From the NCBI GenBank assembly GCA_001953215.1, contig CP019169.1:3782001-3846000 (forward strand): a stretch of DNA of 64,000 nucleotides, given 5' to 3'. Below the pieces are notes generated by a model. The model had not been told where the DNA came from. It made no database searches and saw nothing but the letters and a program-made list of their open reading frames with translations. The DNA comes from Betaproteobacteria bacterium GR16-43 (GTDB taxonomy: Bacteria; Pseudomonadota; Gammaproteobacteria; Burkholderiales; Usitatibacteraceae). The position numbers and the translations under genes are program-made. The stretch's first letter is position 1; the number at the start of each line of letters is the position of its first letter. Below are positions 24,804-33,003 of the stretch, one piece after another.

Positions 24804-26690
24804 TTACGAATTCACGGTGACGCCAGCAAGCACCGAAGTGTTGCCACCGTGCCGCTGCGCAGCTTGCGCCGCCGCATAGGCGCGCTCGACGTCTTCACTG
24901 GGCTCACCCGAGTTCGGCATCCGAAGCGCGACCCCGACGCTCACCGTGAGGGGGATCTGCCCGGAGCCCCGCACGCCCAGCGCGTTGGACGCGGAACGCG
25001 CGGCGACGCGATCGCCCCAGTCGCGCGCGGCGGCTTCGCGGCAATTCGGGATGACGGCGAGGAATTCGTCGCCGCCGAAACGCGTGATCGCCGTGCCCGC
25101 GGGCAGCGTGCCGATGACTTCGTTCGCGACATGCGCCACGGCGCGATCGCCGGTGAGGCGGCCGTGGCGCTCGTTCACGTCGCGCAGCCCGTCGATGTCG
25201 ATGAAGAGCAAGGCGAGCGGCGTGCCGGAGCGATCGGCTTCCCCCGCGGCGCTCTGGAGGCTCGCGAGACCGGAGTCGCGCCGCATGAGGCCCGTGAGGT
25301 CGTCGACCACCGTGGCCGCCTGCAGGCGCCGGTTGTGCGTCGCGAGCTCGAGCGAAAAGCGGCGCATCTCCTCGATGTCGTCGTCCAGGTCGGCCTGCAG
25401 CCGCACGATGCGGGCGTGCGCGGCGAGCCGGGCATCGAGCACGCGCGGGGAAAACGGCTTGCCGAGGTAGTCGTCGGCACCCTGCTCGAGCGCCAGCGCC
25501 GCGGCTTCCTCGCCGCGATCGGTCCCGAGCGCCACGACGTGCACGCGCCGGCCCGCGGCGGTGCGGCGCAGGGCCTGGCAAGCCGACGCGGTCTTGGGCG
25601 TCCATTCGAGCAGCACGCCATCCACGGGCTCGTCGAGCAGCCGCGTGAGGAATCCGTCGGGCGGAGCCATGCGCACGGTGTGGCCCGCCTGGATCAGCAG
25701 GCCGCCCATCTGGCGCGCGAGCGCCGCATCGCGATCGACGATCAGCAGGCGCATGCCGCGCCGTGCGCCGGACACGGGCGCGCCCGCTTCGGGCGGCGGA
25801 GCCTCGGCGGCACGCCCGAGGCCGTCGAACGCGGCCAGGCCGGGATCGATCTCGAAGACGGGGCACCACGAGCGCCACGCGTCGAGCGCGTCTTCGGCAA
25901 CCCGATCGAGGACCTCGGCGCACAACCCGAGGCGCGCGCCGGAGAGCAGGGTCTCGGCCAGCTCGTGGCGGCGATGGTCGCGGTCGGCATGGCCGAGGTC
26001 CGCGAGGCGACCCGCCACGTGCAGCAGTTGCCCCAACCGCTCCTCGCGCGTCGGCGCGTCGGGCGGGGCGGCGCGCAGGGCCTGGCCGATCGCGACGGCG
26101 AGGACCAGCGGGCGCGGAAATCCCCAGTCGCCCAGCAGCGCGCCCGTGAGTTCCTCGCTCGAGATCGTGAAGCGTTCGCGTTCGGCGTCGGGATCGGCTT
26201 CGATGGCCGGGTCGTACGATTCGGGCCACGCGGTGGCCAGCGCGAGCCGCCCGACGCGCGCGAGCAAGCCGCAAACGAACGCCTCCTCGGGCGCGACCAG
26301 CCCGACCCGCAACGCGAGTTCGCGCGCCGCGACCGCCTGCAGCAACGAGCGCGACCAGTAGCCCGGATAGTCGAATTCCTTGCACGGCCCGCCCTTGTAC
26401 TGCGAGACGAGCGAGAACCCCAGCGCAAGCTGGAAGACCGAGGGCAGGCCCAGGCGCAGGATCGCGTCGCTCACCGCGAGCACCGGGCGATTGGGCGCGG
26501 CGCCGACCGCGTTGGCGGCGCGCACCAGGCGCCCGGCCAGCGCCGGATCGGCCTGCACCAACCGTGCCACATCGGCCACGGACGCATCCTCGTGCTGCGA
26601 AAGCTCGATCAGGCGCAGCACCACGCCCTTGGGCGACGGCAGCCGGCGGCCCGATTTCAACTTCTCGAAGATGGAGGAGATGGCGTCCAC
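24804..26690 (-). CDS. HDOD-pseudoREC-GGDEF diguanylate cyclase
   Basis: 628 aa from a GTG at 26690. Residues about 10-205 form an HDOD domain (LPSPKGVVLRLIELSQHEDA, then LRLGLPSVFQLALGFSLV). Residues about 312-430 are receiver-like (MRLLIVDRDAAL, then GADDYLGKPF), but the phosphoacceptor position is Glu362 (DGVLLEWTP) instead of Asp. A coiled segment (430-460) leads to the GGDEF domain with DDLTGLMRRDSG, FIDIDGLRDVNE and an intact GGDEF at 539-543. No RxxD inhibitory site is visible five residues before GGDEF. I infer an active diguanylate cyclase whose receiver is locked or acts by binding only. The gene is divergent from the kinase at 26766 and has a sigma-28-like promoter. Confidence 0.9.
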   Translation of the reverse strand: MDAISSIFEKLKSGRRLPSPKGVVLRLIELSQHEDASVADVARLVQADPALAGRLVRAANAVGAAPNRPVLAVSDAILRLGLPSVFQLALGFSLVSQYKGGPCKEFDYPGYWSRSLLQAVAARELALRVGLVAPEEAFVCGLLARVGRLALATAWPESYDPAIEADPDAERERFTISSEELTGALLGDWGFPRPLVLAVAIGQALRAAPPDAPTREERLGQLLHVAGRLADLGHADRDHRRHELAETLLSGARLGLCAEVLDRVAEDALDAWRSWCPVFEIDPGLAAFDGLGRAAEAPPPEAGAPVSGARRGMRLLIVDRDAALARQMGGLLIQAGHTVRMAPPDGFLTRLLDEPVDGVLLEWTPKTASACQALRRTAAGRRVHVVALGTDRGEEAAALALEQGADDYLGKPFSPRVLDARLAAHARIVRLQADLDDDIEEMRRFSLELATHNRRLQAATVVDDLTGLMRRDSGLASLQSAAGEADRSGTPLALLFIDIDGLRDVNERHGRLTGDRAVAHVANEVIGTLPAGTAITRFGGDEFLAVIPNCREAAARDWGDRVAARSASNALGVRGSGQIPLTVSVGVALRMPNSGEPSEDVERAYAAAQAAQRHGGNTSVLAGVTVNS

Positions 26691-26732
26691 AAGATCATCC
26701 GGCCCGAGACGGATTCGGGCCTTGCGCTGCAG

Positions 26733-26759
26733 ATATCGGCACGGTCGTGGGAAACTTGA
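26733..26759 (-). promoter_or_regulatory. Candidate sigma-28 promoter for the HDOD-REC-GGDEF gene
   Basis: On the minus strand, TCAAGT starts at 26759, the spacer after TCAA is 15 bases, and the -10 is GCCGATAT (26740-26733), one mismatch from GCCGATAA. The GTG start is 43 bases further on. The site almost fills the 75-bp gap to the divergent kinase gene. Confidence 0.7.
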
Positions 26760-26765
26760 CCCCCC

Positions 26766-28907
26766 ATGGACTCGTCCGACCGCTCCAGCCCCTCCGTGCC
26801 GCGCACGCCCCTGCGGAAGGCCTTCCGCCGGATCGCGCCGCGCCAGGTCTCCGCGAGCGTGCTCCTGCTGGCCTGCGCGGCCGCGGTCGCCGTCGTGGGA
26901 TACACGGCGTGGGACATCGCGGACGAGCGGGAGCGCACGATCGAGCGCGCCTTCGTGGATGCGGAGATCGCGTCGGTCGCGCTGGCCGAGCACGCGGCGC
27001 AGACCATGTCGCTCGCCACCGGCCTCATCGACACCACCGAGGACATCGTTCGCGAACGGGGCGGACCGGAAAAGCTCAACGCGACGATGCGCAATACCTT
27101 CGCGCGCGAGCTCTACGGCGTCGAGGGGGCGTTCGAGACGCTCTGGATCCTGAAGACCGACGGCAGCGTGCTCGCGAGTTCCGCGGCGGTCACCACGCCG
27201 CTGCCGCCCGCGGTGATCGAGCAGATCGCCCGGGACCTCGCGAAACCGGGCAATCCCGTCTCGACGAACTTCAGCACCCCGTTCCGCAGCCCGTTTTCCA
27301 ACGAGCTCCTCATCGCCGTCTATCGCGGCTACTTCGAACCCGACGGCCTTTCGCACGCGGCGATCGCGGCCACCATTCGCCTCTCGCATTTCCAGTCCGC
27401 CTACGAACGGATCCGCGGCGGCTCGCAGGATTCGGCCACGCTCGCCCTCTACGGGCTCGACGGCTACCTGCTCGCGCGCACGCCGGCGCCCCTGTATGGC
27501 CCGGTCGGCACGCAAATGGCCAACTCCGGCGAGAACGTCCGCAAGGCCATCGCCTCGCCCCGGGGCCGCATCAGCGTCTACTCCGCGCGCGACCAGGTCG
27601 ATCGCATGGCCGTCATGCGGCAGGTCGGCGACTACCCGTTCGCCGCCGTGGCCTCCGTCTCGCGCGACGAAGTGCTCTCGAGCTGGCGCTCGCGGGCGAT
27701 CGAGCAGATGGTCGCGATCGCGGTGGGTTCGCTGGTCGTGATCTGGCTGGCCATGCTGATCTCGCGCCAGGCGAAGCAGCTCGCCCTGAGCCAGGACCTC
27801 TTCCGCCTCGCCACCGAAGGCGCCGGCGTGGGCGTCTGGCACCGCGACGTGGCCGGCCTGAATCCCTTCCGCTCGCGCGAGCTCTTCGCGATGCTGGGCT
27901 ACAAGCCCAACGACCCGATCTGCCGCTCGGGCAGCTTCTTCTTCGACCTCGCCCACCCCGACGACCGGGAGCGCGTGCGCGTCTTCCGCGAGAACCTGCG
28001 AAAGCTCCGCGACGTGGTGAGCACGCTCGAGCTGCGGATGGTCTGCCGCGACGGCGAATACCGCTGGTTCGAGGCGACCGGCACCGCCGTGGGCTGGGAG
28101 GGCAACGAGCCGGTGCGCCTTGCGGGCACCCTGATCAACATCGACGCGCGCAAGCGCTCGCAGGAAGGCGAACGCGCCACGGCGGTCGAGCTGGAACGCA
28201 AGGTGGGCGAGCGCACGCGCGAGCTGGCCAAGGCCAACCACGAGATGGAGACCTTCTCGTACTCGGTCTCGCACGACCTGCGCGCCCCGGTGCGCCACGT
28301 GAACGCCTTCGCACGGCTGTGCGTCGAAGCGCTCGACGAGGACGACCTCCCGCGCGCCCGCGAGATGCTGGAGCGCGTGCAGCGCGCCGGCGAGCACATG
28401 GACCACGTGATCGCGGACCTGCTGCTGCTCTCGCGCGTCGTGCGCACGCAACCGCTGTCGGAACCCGTGGACCTCTCGGCGCTGGCCCGCGGCACCCACG
28501 AATGGCTGGGCACCGAGGAGCCCGCGCGCGAGGTGGCGGTCACGATCCAGCCGAACCTGGTCGTGCGCGGCGATCCGGGCCTGCTGCGGGTGGTGATGGA
28601 GAACCTGATGTCGAACGCGTGGAAATTCTCGCGCCCGAAGGGCAACGCGGCTCGCATCGACGTGGGCTGCGAGCGCGGCCCCGACGGGCCGGCCTACTTC
28701 GTCCGGGACAACGGCGTCGGGTTCGATCCCACGCGGGCGACCCGCCTCTTCGACCCCTTCGTGCGGTTGCACAGCGCCCAGGAGTTCGAGGGGACCGGCA
28801 TCGGGCTCGCGACCGTGCGGCGGGCGATCGAGCGGCTGGGCGGAACGGTCCACGCGGACAGCAAGTTGGGGGAAGGCACCACGATCCGGTTCACCTTGCC
28901 GAGTTGA
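26766..28907 (+). CDS. Membrane sensor histidine kinase, dCache-like sensor, PAS, HisKA, HATPase
   Basis: 713 aa. Transmembrane helices at about 28-47 (VSASVLLLACAAAVAVVGYT) and 318-338 (VAIAVGSLVVIWLAML) enclose a large periplasmic sensor of dCache type (LWILKTDGSVLASS, VASVSRDEVLSSW). No HAMP is obvious. A PAS/PAC unit follows (GVGVWHRDVAGLNPFRSREL, then RWFEATGTAVGWEGN). The kinase core has the phosphoacceptor in FSYSVSHDLRAPVRHVNAF (His about 502), N-box NLMSNAWKF and G-boxes DNGVGFDPT and GTGIGLATVR. It closely resembles the kinases at 20030 and 62175. No partner regulator is adjacent; the divergent HDOD-REC-GGDEF protein has a receiver without phosphoacceptor and so is an unlikely phospho-target. 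Confidence 0.92.
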   Translation: MDSSDRSSPSVPRTPLRKAFRRIAPRQVSASVLLLACAAAVAVVGYTAWDIADERERTIERAFVDAEIASVALAEHAAQTMSLATGLIDTTEDIVRERGGPEKLNATMRNTFARELYGVEGAFETLWILKTDGSVLASSAAVTTPLPPAVIEQIARDLAKPGNPVSTNFSTPFRSPFSNELLIAVYRGYFEPDGLSHAAIAATIRLSHFQSAYERIRGGSQDSATLALYGLDGYLLARTPAPLYGPVGTQMANSGENVRKAIASPRGRISVYSARDQVDRMAVMRQVGDYPFAAVASVSRDEVLSSWRSRAIEQMVAIAVGSLVVIWLAMLISRQAKQLALSQDLFRLATEGAGVGVWHRDVAGLNPFRSRELFAMLGYKPNDPICRSGSFFFDLAHPDDRERVRVFRENLRKLRDVVSTLELRMVCRDGEYRWFEATGTAVGWEGNEPVRLAGTLINIDARKRSQEGERATAVELERKVGERTRELAKANHEMETFSYSVSHDLRAPVRHVNAFARLCVEALDEDDLPRAREMLERVQRAGEHMDHVIADLLLLSRVVRTQPLSEPVDLSALARGTHEWLGTEEPAREVAVTIQPNLVVRGDPGLLRVVMENLMSNAWKFSRPKGNAARIDVGCERGPDGPAYFVRDNGVGFDPTRATRLFDPFVRLHSAQEFEGTGIGLATVRRAIERLGGTVHADSKLGEGTTIRFTLPS

Positions 28908-28911
28908 CGGG

Positions 28912-29071
28912 AAGTCAAAATCAAAGGCGATTGAACCGCAGAGGCCCCGGAGGCCCCGGAGAAAAGCCAAACCTGTTCTTGAGCTTGGGGGTCTGACCCC
29001 TAACGTTCAGATACCGAACCGGTTTTCCTCCGGGGTCTCCGGGGCCTCTGCGGTTCAATGCTTTTGACTTT
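28912..29071. repeat. Intergenic long hairpin element C
   Basis: Arms 28930-28966 and 29023-29059 carry ATTGAACCGCAGAGG followed by GAGGCCCCG units. The single internal substitution (GAGGCCCC against GAGACCCC) would still pair as G-U in RNA. The loop includes GGGGGTCTGACCCCT. It lies between two genes of the same strand, after the kinase and before the ankyrin gene. Confidence 0.85.
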
Positions 29072-29180
29072 GCCTTGGGACGGAATATTCGTCGTTGCCC
29101 AGCAGCACTCCTCGCTCGACGGCGGTATCCCCGGCGGATCAAGCTGCCCGGGTTCCATCGCCCCGGGGAGGGATCGATCC

Positions 29181-30290
29181 ATGAACGCGATCACCGGCCG
29201 CGCCGTCGTCTCGATCGTCCTGTTGATTCCGGCCGCGGCCGTTGCCCAGACCCGGCTGGACCTCTCCGCCCGCTACATCAGCTGCACGCGGTCCGAATAC
29301 AAGATCTCGGACATCCGCTCGATGAACACGCGCTCCCCGGCCGTCACGCGGCCGCTGCAACTGCGCGGCGAGACGAAGACGCTCACGATCTCGAAGGGCC
29401 TCGCGATGACGCTCGCGAATCCGTCGATCGGCAACGCCGTGAACATGAAGGTCGAAGTCTCGCCGCCCGAGGCGTACGAGAACGACAAGCAGACCCTGCT
29501 CACCTGGATCCGGCAAGCGGGAGAGAACCCCGGATCGTCCTACGCGACGCGCGAGGCGCCCGCCGGCTGGGCCGTGCACGAAGTCACCACGCCCTTTGCC
29601 GCCGCCGAGAAATTCCTGGGCATGTCGTTGGTCTTCTCCGATGCGGACCAGGCCTTCACCTACCTCTATTTCTTCAACTCGCCGGCGTACAAGGAACCCG
29701 CGGATTTCAAGGCGTTCCGCGACAAGTTCACGCCGGCAGCCGTCGCTTGCGTGAGCGCAAACGCTACGATCTTCGCCGCGGGAACCGCGGCGCCTGAAGC
29801 CTCGCCGCCGGCTGCCGCTACCCCGCCGGCTGCCGCCTCCCCGCCGAGCGCCCTGCTTCCCGCGATCGAGCGCGGCGACAAGGCGGCCGCCGTGGACTGG
29901 CTTGCCAAGGGCGCGAGCCCGGATTCGGCCGATTCGCAGGGTCGCACCGCGTTGATGTACGCCGGCATCAATGGGCAGCGCGACATCATGGTGTTGCTAC
30001 TGGATGCCGGAGCGAAGGTGAACGCTCGTTCCGCGACCGGGGTCACCGCGCTCACCGCCGCGACGCTCTTCGGCGATCCCGAGGCGGTGGAGTTGCTCCT
30101 CGCGAAGGGCGCCGATGTCCAGGCGAAGGAAATCTCAGGCATGAATGCGCTCGCGATCGCGAAGATGCGCCTGCGCACGGCGCCGGATAAACGTCCCGGC
30201 CGAAACGCACGGGGGTTGCTGCCGTTCGCGGCGAAGCCCGACTTCGAGGCGATCATCCAGAAGCTCGAGGCAGCTGGCGCCCGGAACTAA
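29181..30290 (+). CDS. Exported ankyrin-repeat protein
   Basis: 369 aa. ATG at 29181 is chosen because GGGAGGG precedes it by ten bases and a signal peptide follows (AVVSIVLLIPAAAVAQ); an in-frame ATG at 29058 lies in the hairpin repeat and gives no signal. Residues about 25-195 form a domain I do not recognise (YISCTRSEYKISDIRSMN). An Ala/Pro-rich linker (ASPPAAATPPAAASPPS) leads to three ankyrin units (about 225-330; DSQGRTALMYAGINGQRDIM, then GVTALTAATLFGDPEAVELL). Ankyrins in the periplasm usually mediate protein contacts. The gene stands alone between hairpin elements C and D, which belong to the same subtype. Confidence 0.8.
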   Translation: MNAITGRAVVSIVLLIPAAAVAQTRLDLSARYISCTRSEYKISDIRSMNTRSPAVTRPLQLRGETKTLTISKGLAMTLANPSIGNAVNMKVEVSPPEAYENDKQTLLTWIRQAGENPGSSYATREAPAGWAVHEVTTPFAAAEKFLGMSLVFSDADQAFTYLYFFNSPAYKEPADFKAFRDKFTPAAVACVSANATIFAAGTAAPEASPPAAATPPAAASPPSALLPAIERGDKAAAVDWLAKGASPDSADSQGRTALMYAGINGQRDIMVLLLDAGAKVNARSATGVTALTAATLFGDPEAVELLLAKGADVQAKEISGMNALAIAKMRLRTAPDKRPGRNARGLLPFAAKPDFEAIIQKLEAAGARN

Positions 30291-30298
30291 GGGAAAGA

Positions 30299-30456
30299 AA
30301 AGTCAAAAGCGATTGAACCGCAGAGGCCCCGGAGGCCCCGGAGGAAAACCTTGGTTTGTTCTCGATCGTCAGGGGTCAGACCCCAAAAGCATCAGAACTG
30401 AATTGGCTTTTCTCCGGGGCCTCCGGGGCCTCTGCGGTTCAATCGCTTTTGACTTT
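30299..30456. repeat. Intergenic long hairpin element D
   Basis: A 45-bp perfect inverted repeat (30299-30343 with 30412-30456) built from AAAGTCAAAAGCGATTGAAC and GAGGCCCCG units. The loop holds AGGGGTCAGACCCC. It fills the gap between the convergent ankyrin gene and cheB and ends nine bases before the cheB stop. Its loop aligns with that of element C in reverse orientation. Confidence 0.88.
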
Positions 30457-30464
30457 GACTTTCC

Positions 30465-31532
30465 TCAAACCCGGTTCCCGGCGCCGATGCGCGCCAACTG
30501 TTGGGAGATGCGCGGCGCCATGTGATCGAGGGGAAGAACCTCGTGCACGGCCCCGACCGCGATCGCTTCCTTCGGCATCCCGAAGACCACGCAACTCGCT
30601 TCGTCCTGCGCCAGGTTCCACGAACCGGAGTCGCGCAGTTCCTTCATCCCGACCGCGCCGTCCTTGCCCATGCCGGTGAGCATCACGCCGATCGCGTTGG
30701 CGCCCGCGTGCGCCGCGCCCGACTTGAACAGCACCTCGACCGAAGGGCGATGGCGATTCACCGGATCGGCATCGGAGAGGCGGCAGACGTAGTTGGCTCC
30801 GCTGCGCGCGAGCAACAGGTGATGGCTGCCCGGCGCGATGTAGGCATGGCCCGGGAGCACGCGTTCGCCGTCCTTCGCTTCCGACACCGCGAGGCTGCAG
30901 CATTCGTTCAGGCGGTCGGCGAACGACTTCGTGAAGCCCGCGGGCATGTGCTGGGTGACCAGGATGCCGGGGCTGTCGGGCGGCATGTTCATGAGCAGCA
31001 TGCGGATCGCTTCGGTGCCTCCCGTGGAAGCCCCGATGAGGATCACCTTTTCCGTGGACGCGAGCGCGTTGCCGTGGGGACGCGGCGGCGCGGGCTCGGC
31101 ACCGGGCACGACGACATGGGCGCGGCGCACGGTGGCCTTGGCGGCCACGCGGATCTTCTCGAGGATTTCCGAGGCCGATTGCTCGATGCCTTCGGAGATG
31201 CCCAGCTTCGGCTTGGCGACGAAATCCACGGCGCCGAGGTCGAGGGCGCGCAGCGTGACGTCCGCGCCCTTCTCGGTCAGCGTGGAGACCATCACCACCG
31301 GCATCGGGCGCAGGCGCATCAGCTTCTCGAGGAAATCGAGGCCGTCCATCTTCGGCATCTCGACGTCGAGCGTGATCACGTCCGGATTCAACGAGCGGAT
31401 CATCTCGCGCGCGACCAGCGGGTCCGGGGCCGCGCCGACCGCGGTCATGTCGGATTGGCGATTGATGATCGCCGTCAGCAGCTGGCGGATCAGCGCGGAG
31501 TCATCGACGATCAGTACACGGGTCTTGGCCAT
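30465..31532 (-). CDS. cheB: Chemotaxis protein-glutamate methylesterase/glutaminase CheB
   Basis: 355 aa. The N-terminal receiver (1-120) has D10/D11, phosphoacceptor D56 ([13 protein letters not shown]) and K108. After a Pro-rich linker comes the methylesterase domain with the triad Ser169 (GASTGG), His195 (TQHMPAGF) and Asp291 (TGMGKDGA). It removes methyl groups from MCP glutamates and deamidates glutamines when phosphorylated by CheA. It is the last gene of the che operon, 13 bases after cheD, and is followed at once by hairpin element D. Two MCPs of this operon carry C-terminal xWxxF-type tails that can tether CheR and CheB. Confidence 0.97.
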   Translation of the reverse strand: MAKTRVLIVDDSALIRQLLTAIINRQSDMTAVGAAPDPLVAREMIRSLNPDVITLDVEMPKMDGLDFLEKLMRLRPMPVVMVSTLTEKGADVTLRALDLGAVDFVAKPKLGISEGIEQSASEILEKIRVAAKATVRRAHVVVPGAEPAPPRPHGNALASTEKVILIGASTGGTEAIRMLLMNMPPDSPGILVTQHMPAGFTKSFADRLNECCSLAVSEAKDGERVLPGHAYIAPGSHHLLLARSGANYVCRLSDADPVNRHRPSVEVLFKSGAAHAGANAIGVMLTGMGKDGAVGMKELRDSGSWNLAQDEASCVVFGMPKEAIAVGAVHEVLPLDHMAPRISQQLARIGAGNRV

Positions 31533-31545
31533 GGCGAGTCCGTTG

Positions 31546-32136
31546 TCAGGAGAAGAGTTCGATCTCCCCGGAGGCCGGGGCCTCGGTGAGATGCCTCTTG
31601 TAGTCGAGCTCGCGCTCGAGGAGCGTTTCGTTCGCGACGGTGCGCAGCGCCTTCACCAGCACCTTGCCCGTGGCGTTCCAGAAGTAGACCTTGCGCGGCC
31701 AGCGGTCGAGCAGGTCCTGGGCCGAGCAGCGCAGCTTCTCGGTGCGCAGGAACTCCAGCACGAAGGCCGCGTTCCTCTCGCCCACCGGATCGGTCACGAA
31801 ACCCGGCATCACGTTGCCGCCGCCGAAGACCTTCGCCTCCAGCCGGTCGCGCCGCGCGCCGCGCTTCAGCAGCTCGTTCACCAGCAGCTCCATCGCGTGG
31901 ATGCCGTAGCGCGAAGCCAGGCCCGGTCCCGTGCCCTCGGGCAGCATGAAGTGGTTCATCCCCGACACGCCCGCGAGCGGGTCACGCAGGCAACAGGACA
32001 CGCACGAGCCCAGCACGGTGACCATCATCATGTCGCGGTCGGTCACGTAGTACTCGCCGGGCAGCACCTTCGCCGCGTCGATGTTGAAGTGCGGGTCGAA
32101 GTACTTGTTCCGGGCGAGCGCCTCGACGGCGCTCAC
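31546..32136 (-). CDS. cheD: Chemoreceptor glutamine deamidase CheD
   Basis: 196 aa from a GTG at 32136 that overlaps the cheR stop as GTGA. The deamidase signature is present: [11 protein letters not shown] with the catalytic cysteine at about 45 and [10 protein letters not shown] with His62. The protein also has a conserved GERN segment and the [15 protein letters not shown] motif. CheD deamidates MCP glutamines and can interact with CheC-type phosphatases; no CheC is in this window. The C-terminal part after residue 150 ([20 protein letters not shown]) is longer than in minimal CheD proteins, as in many beta- and gammaproteobacteria. Confidence 0.95.
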   Translation of the reverse strand: MSAVEALARNKYFDPHFNIDAAKVLPGEYYVTDRDMMMVTVLGSCVSCCLRDPLAGVSGMNHFMLPEGTGPGLASRYGIHAMELLVNELLKRGARRDRLEAKVFGGGNVMPGFVTDPVGERNAAFVLEFLRTEKLRCSAQDLLDRWPRKVYFWNATGKVLVKALRTVANETLLERELDYKRHLTEAPASGEIELFS

Positions 32137-32999
32137 GAAGCTCTTTCGGAAGCGCTCGCGGCATCGGCCCGTCCGTAGACGGTGTGGCCCTTCGGGGCCA
32201 GCAGGTGCCGTGCGAAACCGAGATTCTCCGAGTGGCCGGCGAAGTAGAGCCCCCACGGCTGCAGCATCGGCGTCATGCGCGCGAGGAGCGAGGCCTGCGT
32301 GGGCTTGTCGAAATAGATCATCACGTTGCGGCAGAAGATCGCGTCCAGCTCGCCCGGGATCGGCCAGTCGGCCGCGAGCAGGTTCACCGGGAGGAATTCG
32401 ATCAGGCTCGCCACTTCGGGGCGCACCTTGGCGAAGCCCTCGTGCGCGCCGCCGCCGCGCAGGAAGCAGCGCCGCGCCATCGCGGGGTCGAGCTTCTCGA
32501 TCACTTCGACGGGGTAGACGCCGCGCTGGGCTTTCTCCAGCACGTTCGTGTCGATGTCGGAGGCGAGGATGCGCACCTTGTCCGCGGCGCGGCCCAGCAG
32601 CTCGCGCGCCGTGATGGCGATCGAGTAGGGCTCTTCCCCCGTGGAAGCCGCCGCGCACCAGATCGTGATCGAGGGCCGGTGGGCCACGCTCTTCAGCAGC
32701 GTCGAGAGCACCGGGAAATGGTGCGGCTCGCGGAAGAACGCGGTCAGGTTCGTGGTGAGCGCATTCACGAACTCCTGCCACTCGTTCGCGGCACCCCCGC
32801 GTTCCAGGCTGTCCAGGTATTTCGCGAAGCTCTCCACGCCGGTGGCGCGCAGCCGCCGCGAAAGGCGGCTGTAGACCATCGTGCGCTTGCTCGCGTTCAG
32901 GCTGATCCCCGCCTTCGCATGGATCAGCTCGCGGACGCGATCGAAATCGCGCCCGGAGAACTCGAACTCGACGTCCGCGACCGGGGGCAGGCTCGCCAT
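32133..32999 (-). CDS. cheR: Chemotaxis protein methyltransferase CheR
   Basis: 288 aa. The N-terminal alpha-helical CheR_N domain (about 12-65) is followed by the SAM-dependent methyltransferase domain with WCAAASTGEEPYSIA, LASDIDTNVLEKAQRGVY and DAIFCRNVMIYFDKPTQ. It methylates MCP glutamates. The gene starts four bases after the stop of the MCP at 33004 and overlaps cheD, so the three are tightly coupled. The C-terminal residues ([11 protein letters not shown]) are a short disordered tail. Confidence 0.97.
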   Translation of the reverse strand: MASLPPVADVEFEFSGRDFDRVRELIHAKAGISLNASKRTMVYSRLSRRLRATGVESFAKYLDSLERGGAANEWQEFVNALTTNLTAFFREPHHFPVLSTLLKSVAHRPSITIWCAAASTGEEPYSIAITARELLGRAADKVRILASDIDTNVLEKAQRGVYPVEVIEKLDPAMARRCFLRGGGAHEGFAKVRPEVASLIEFLPVNLLAADWPIPGELDAIFCRNVMIYFDKPTQASLLARMTPMLQPWGLYFAGHSENLGFARHLLAPKGHTVYGRADAASASERAS

Positions 33000-33003
33000 G
33001 GGC

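Noticed and set aside
29058-29180. ATG at 29058 as start of the ankyrin protein
   Set aside because: It lies inside hairpin element C and would bury the signal peptide. ATG at 29181 has a ribosome site and directly begins the signal peptide.
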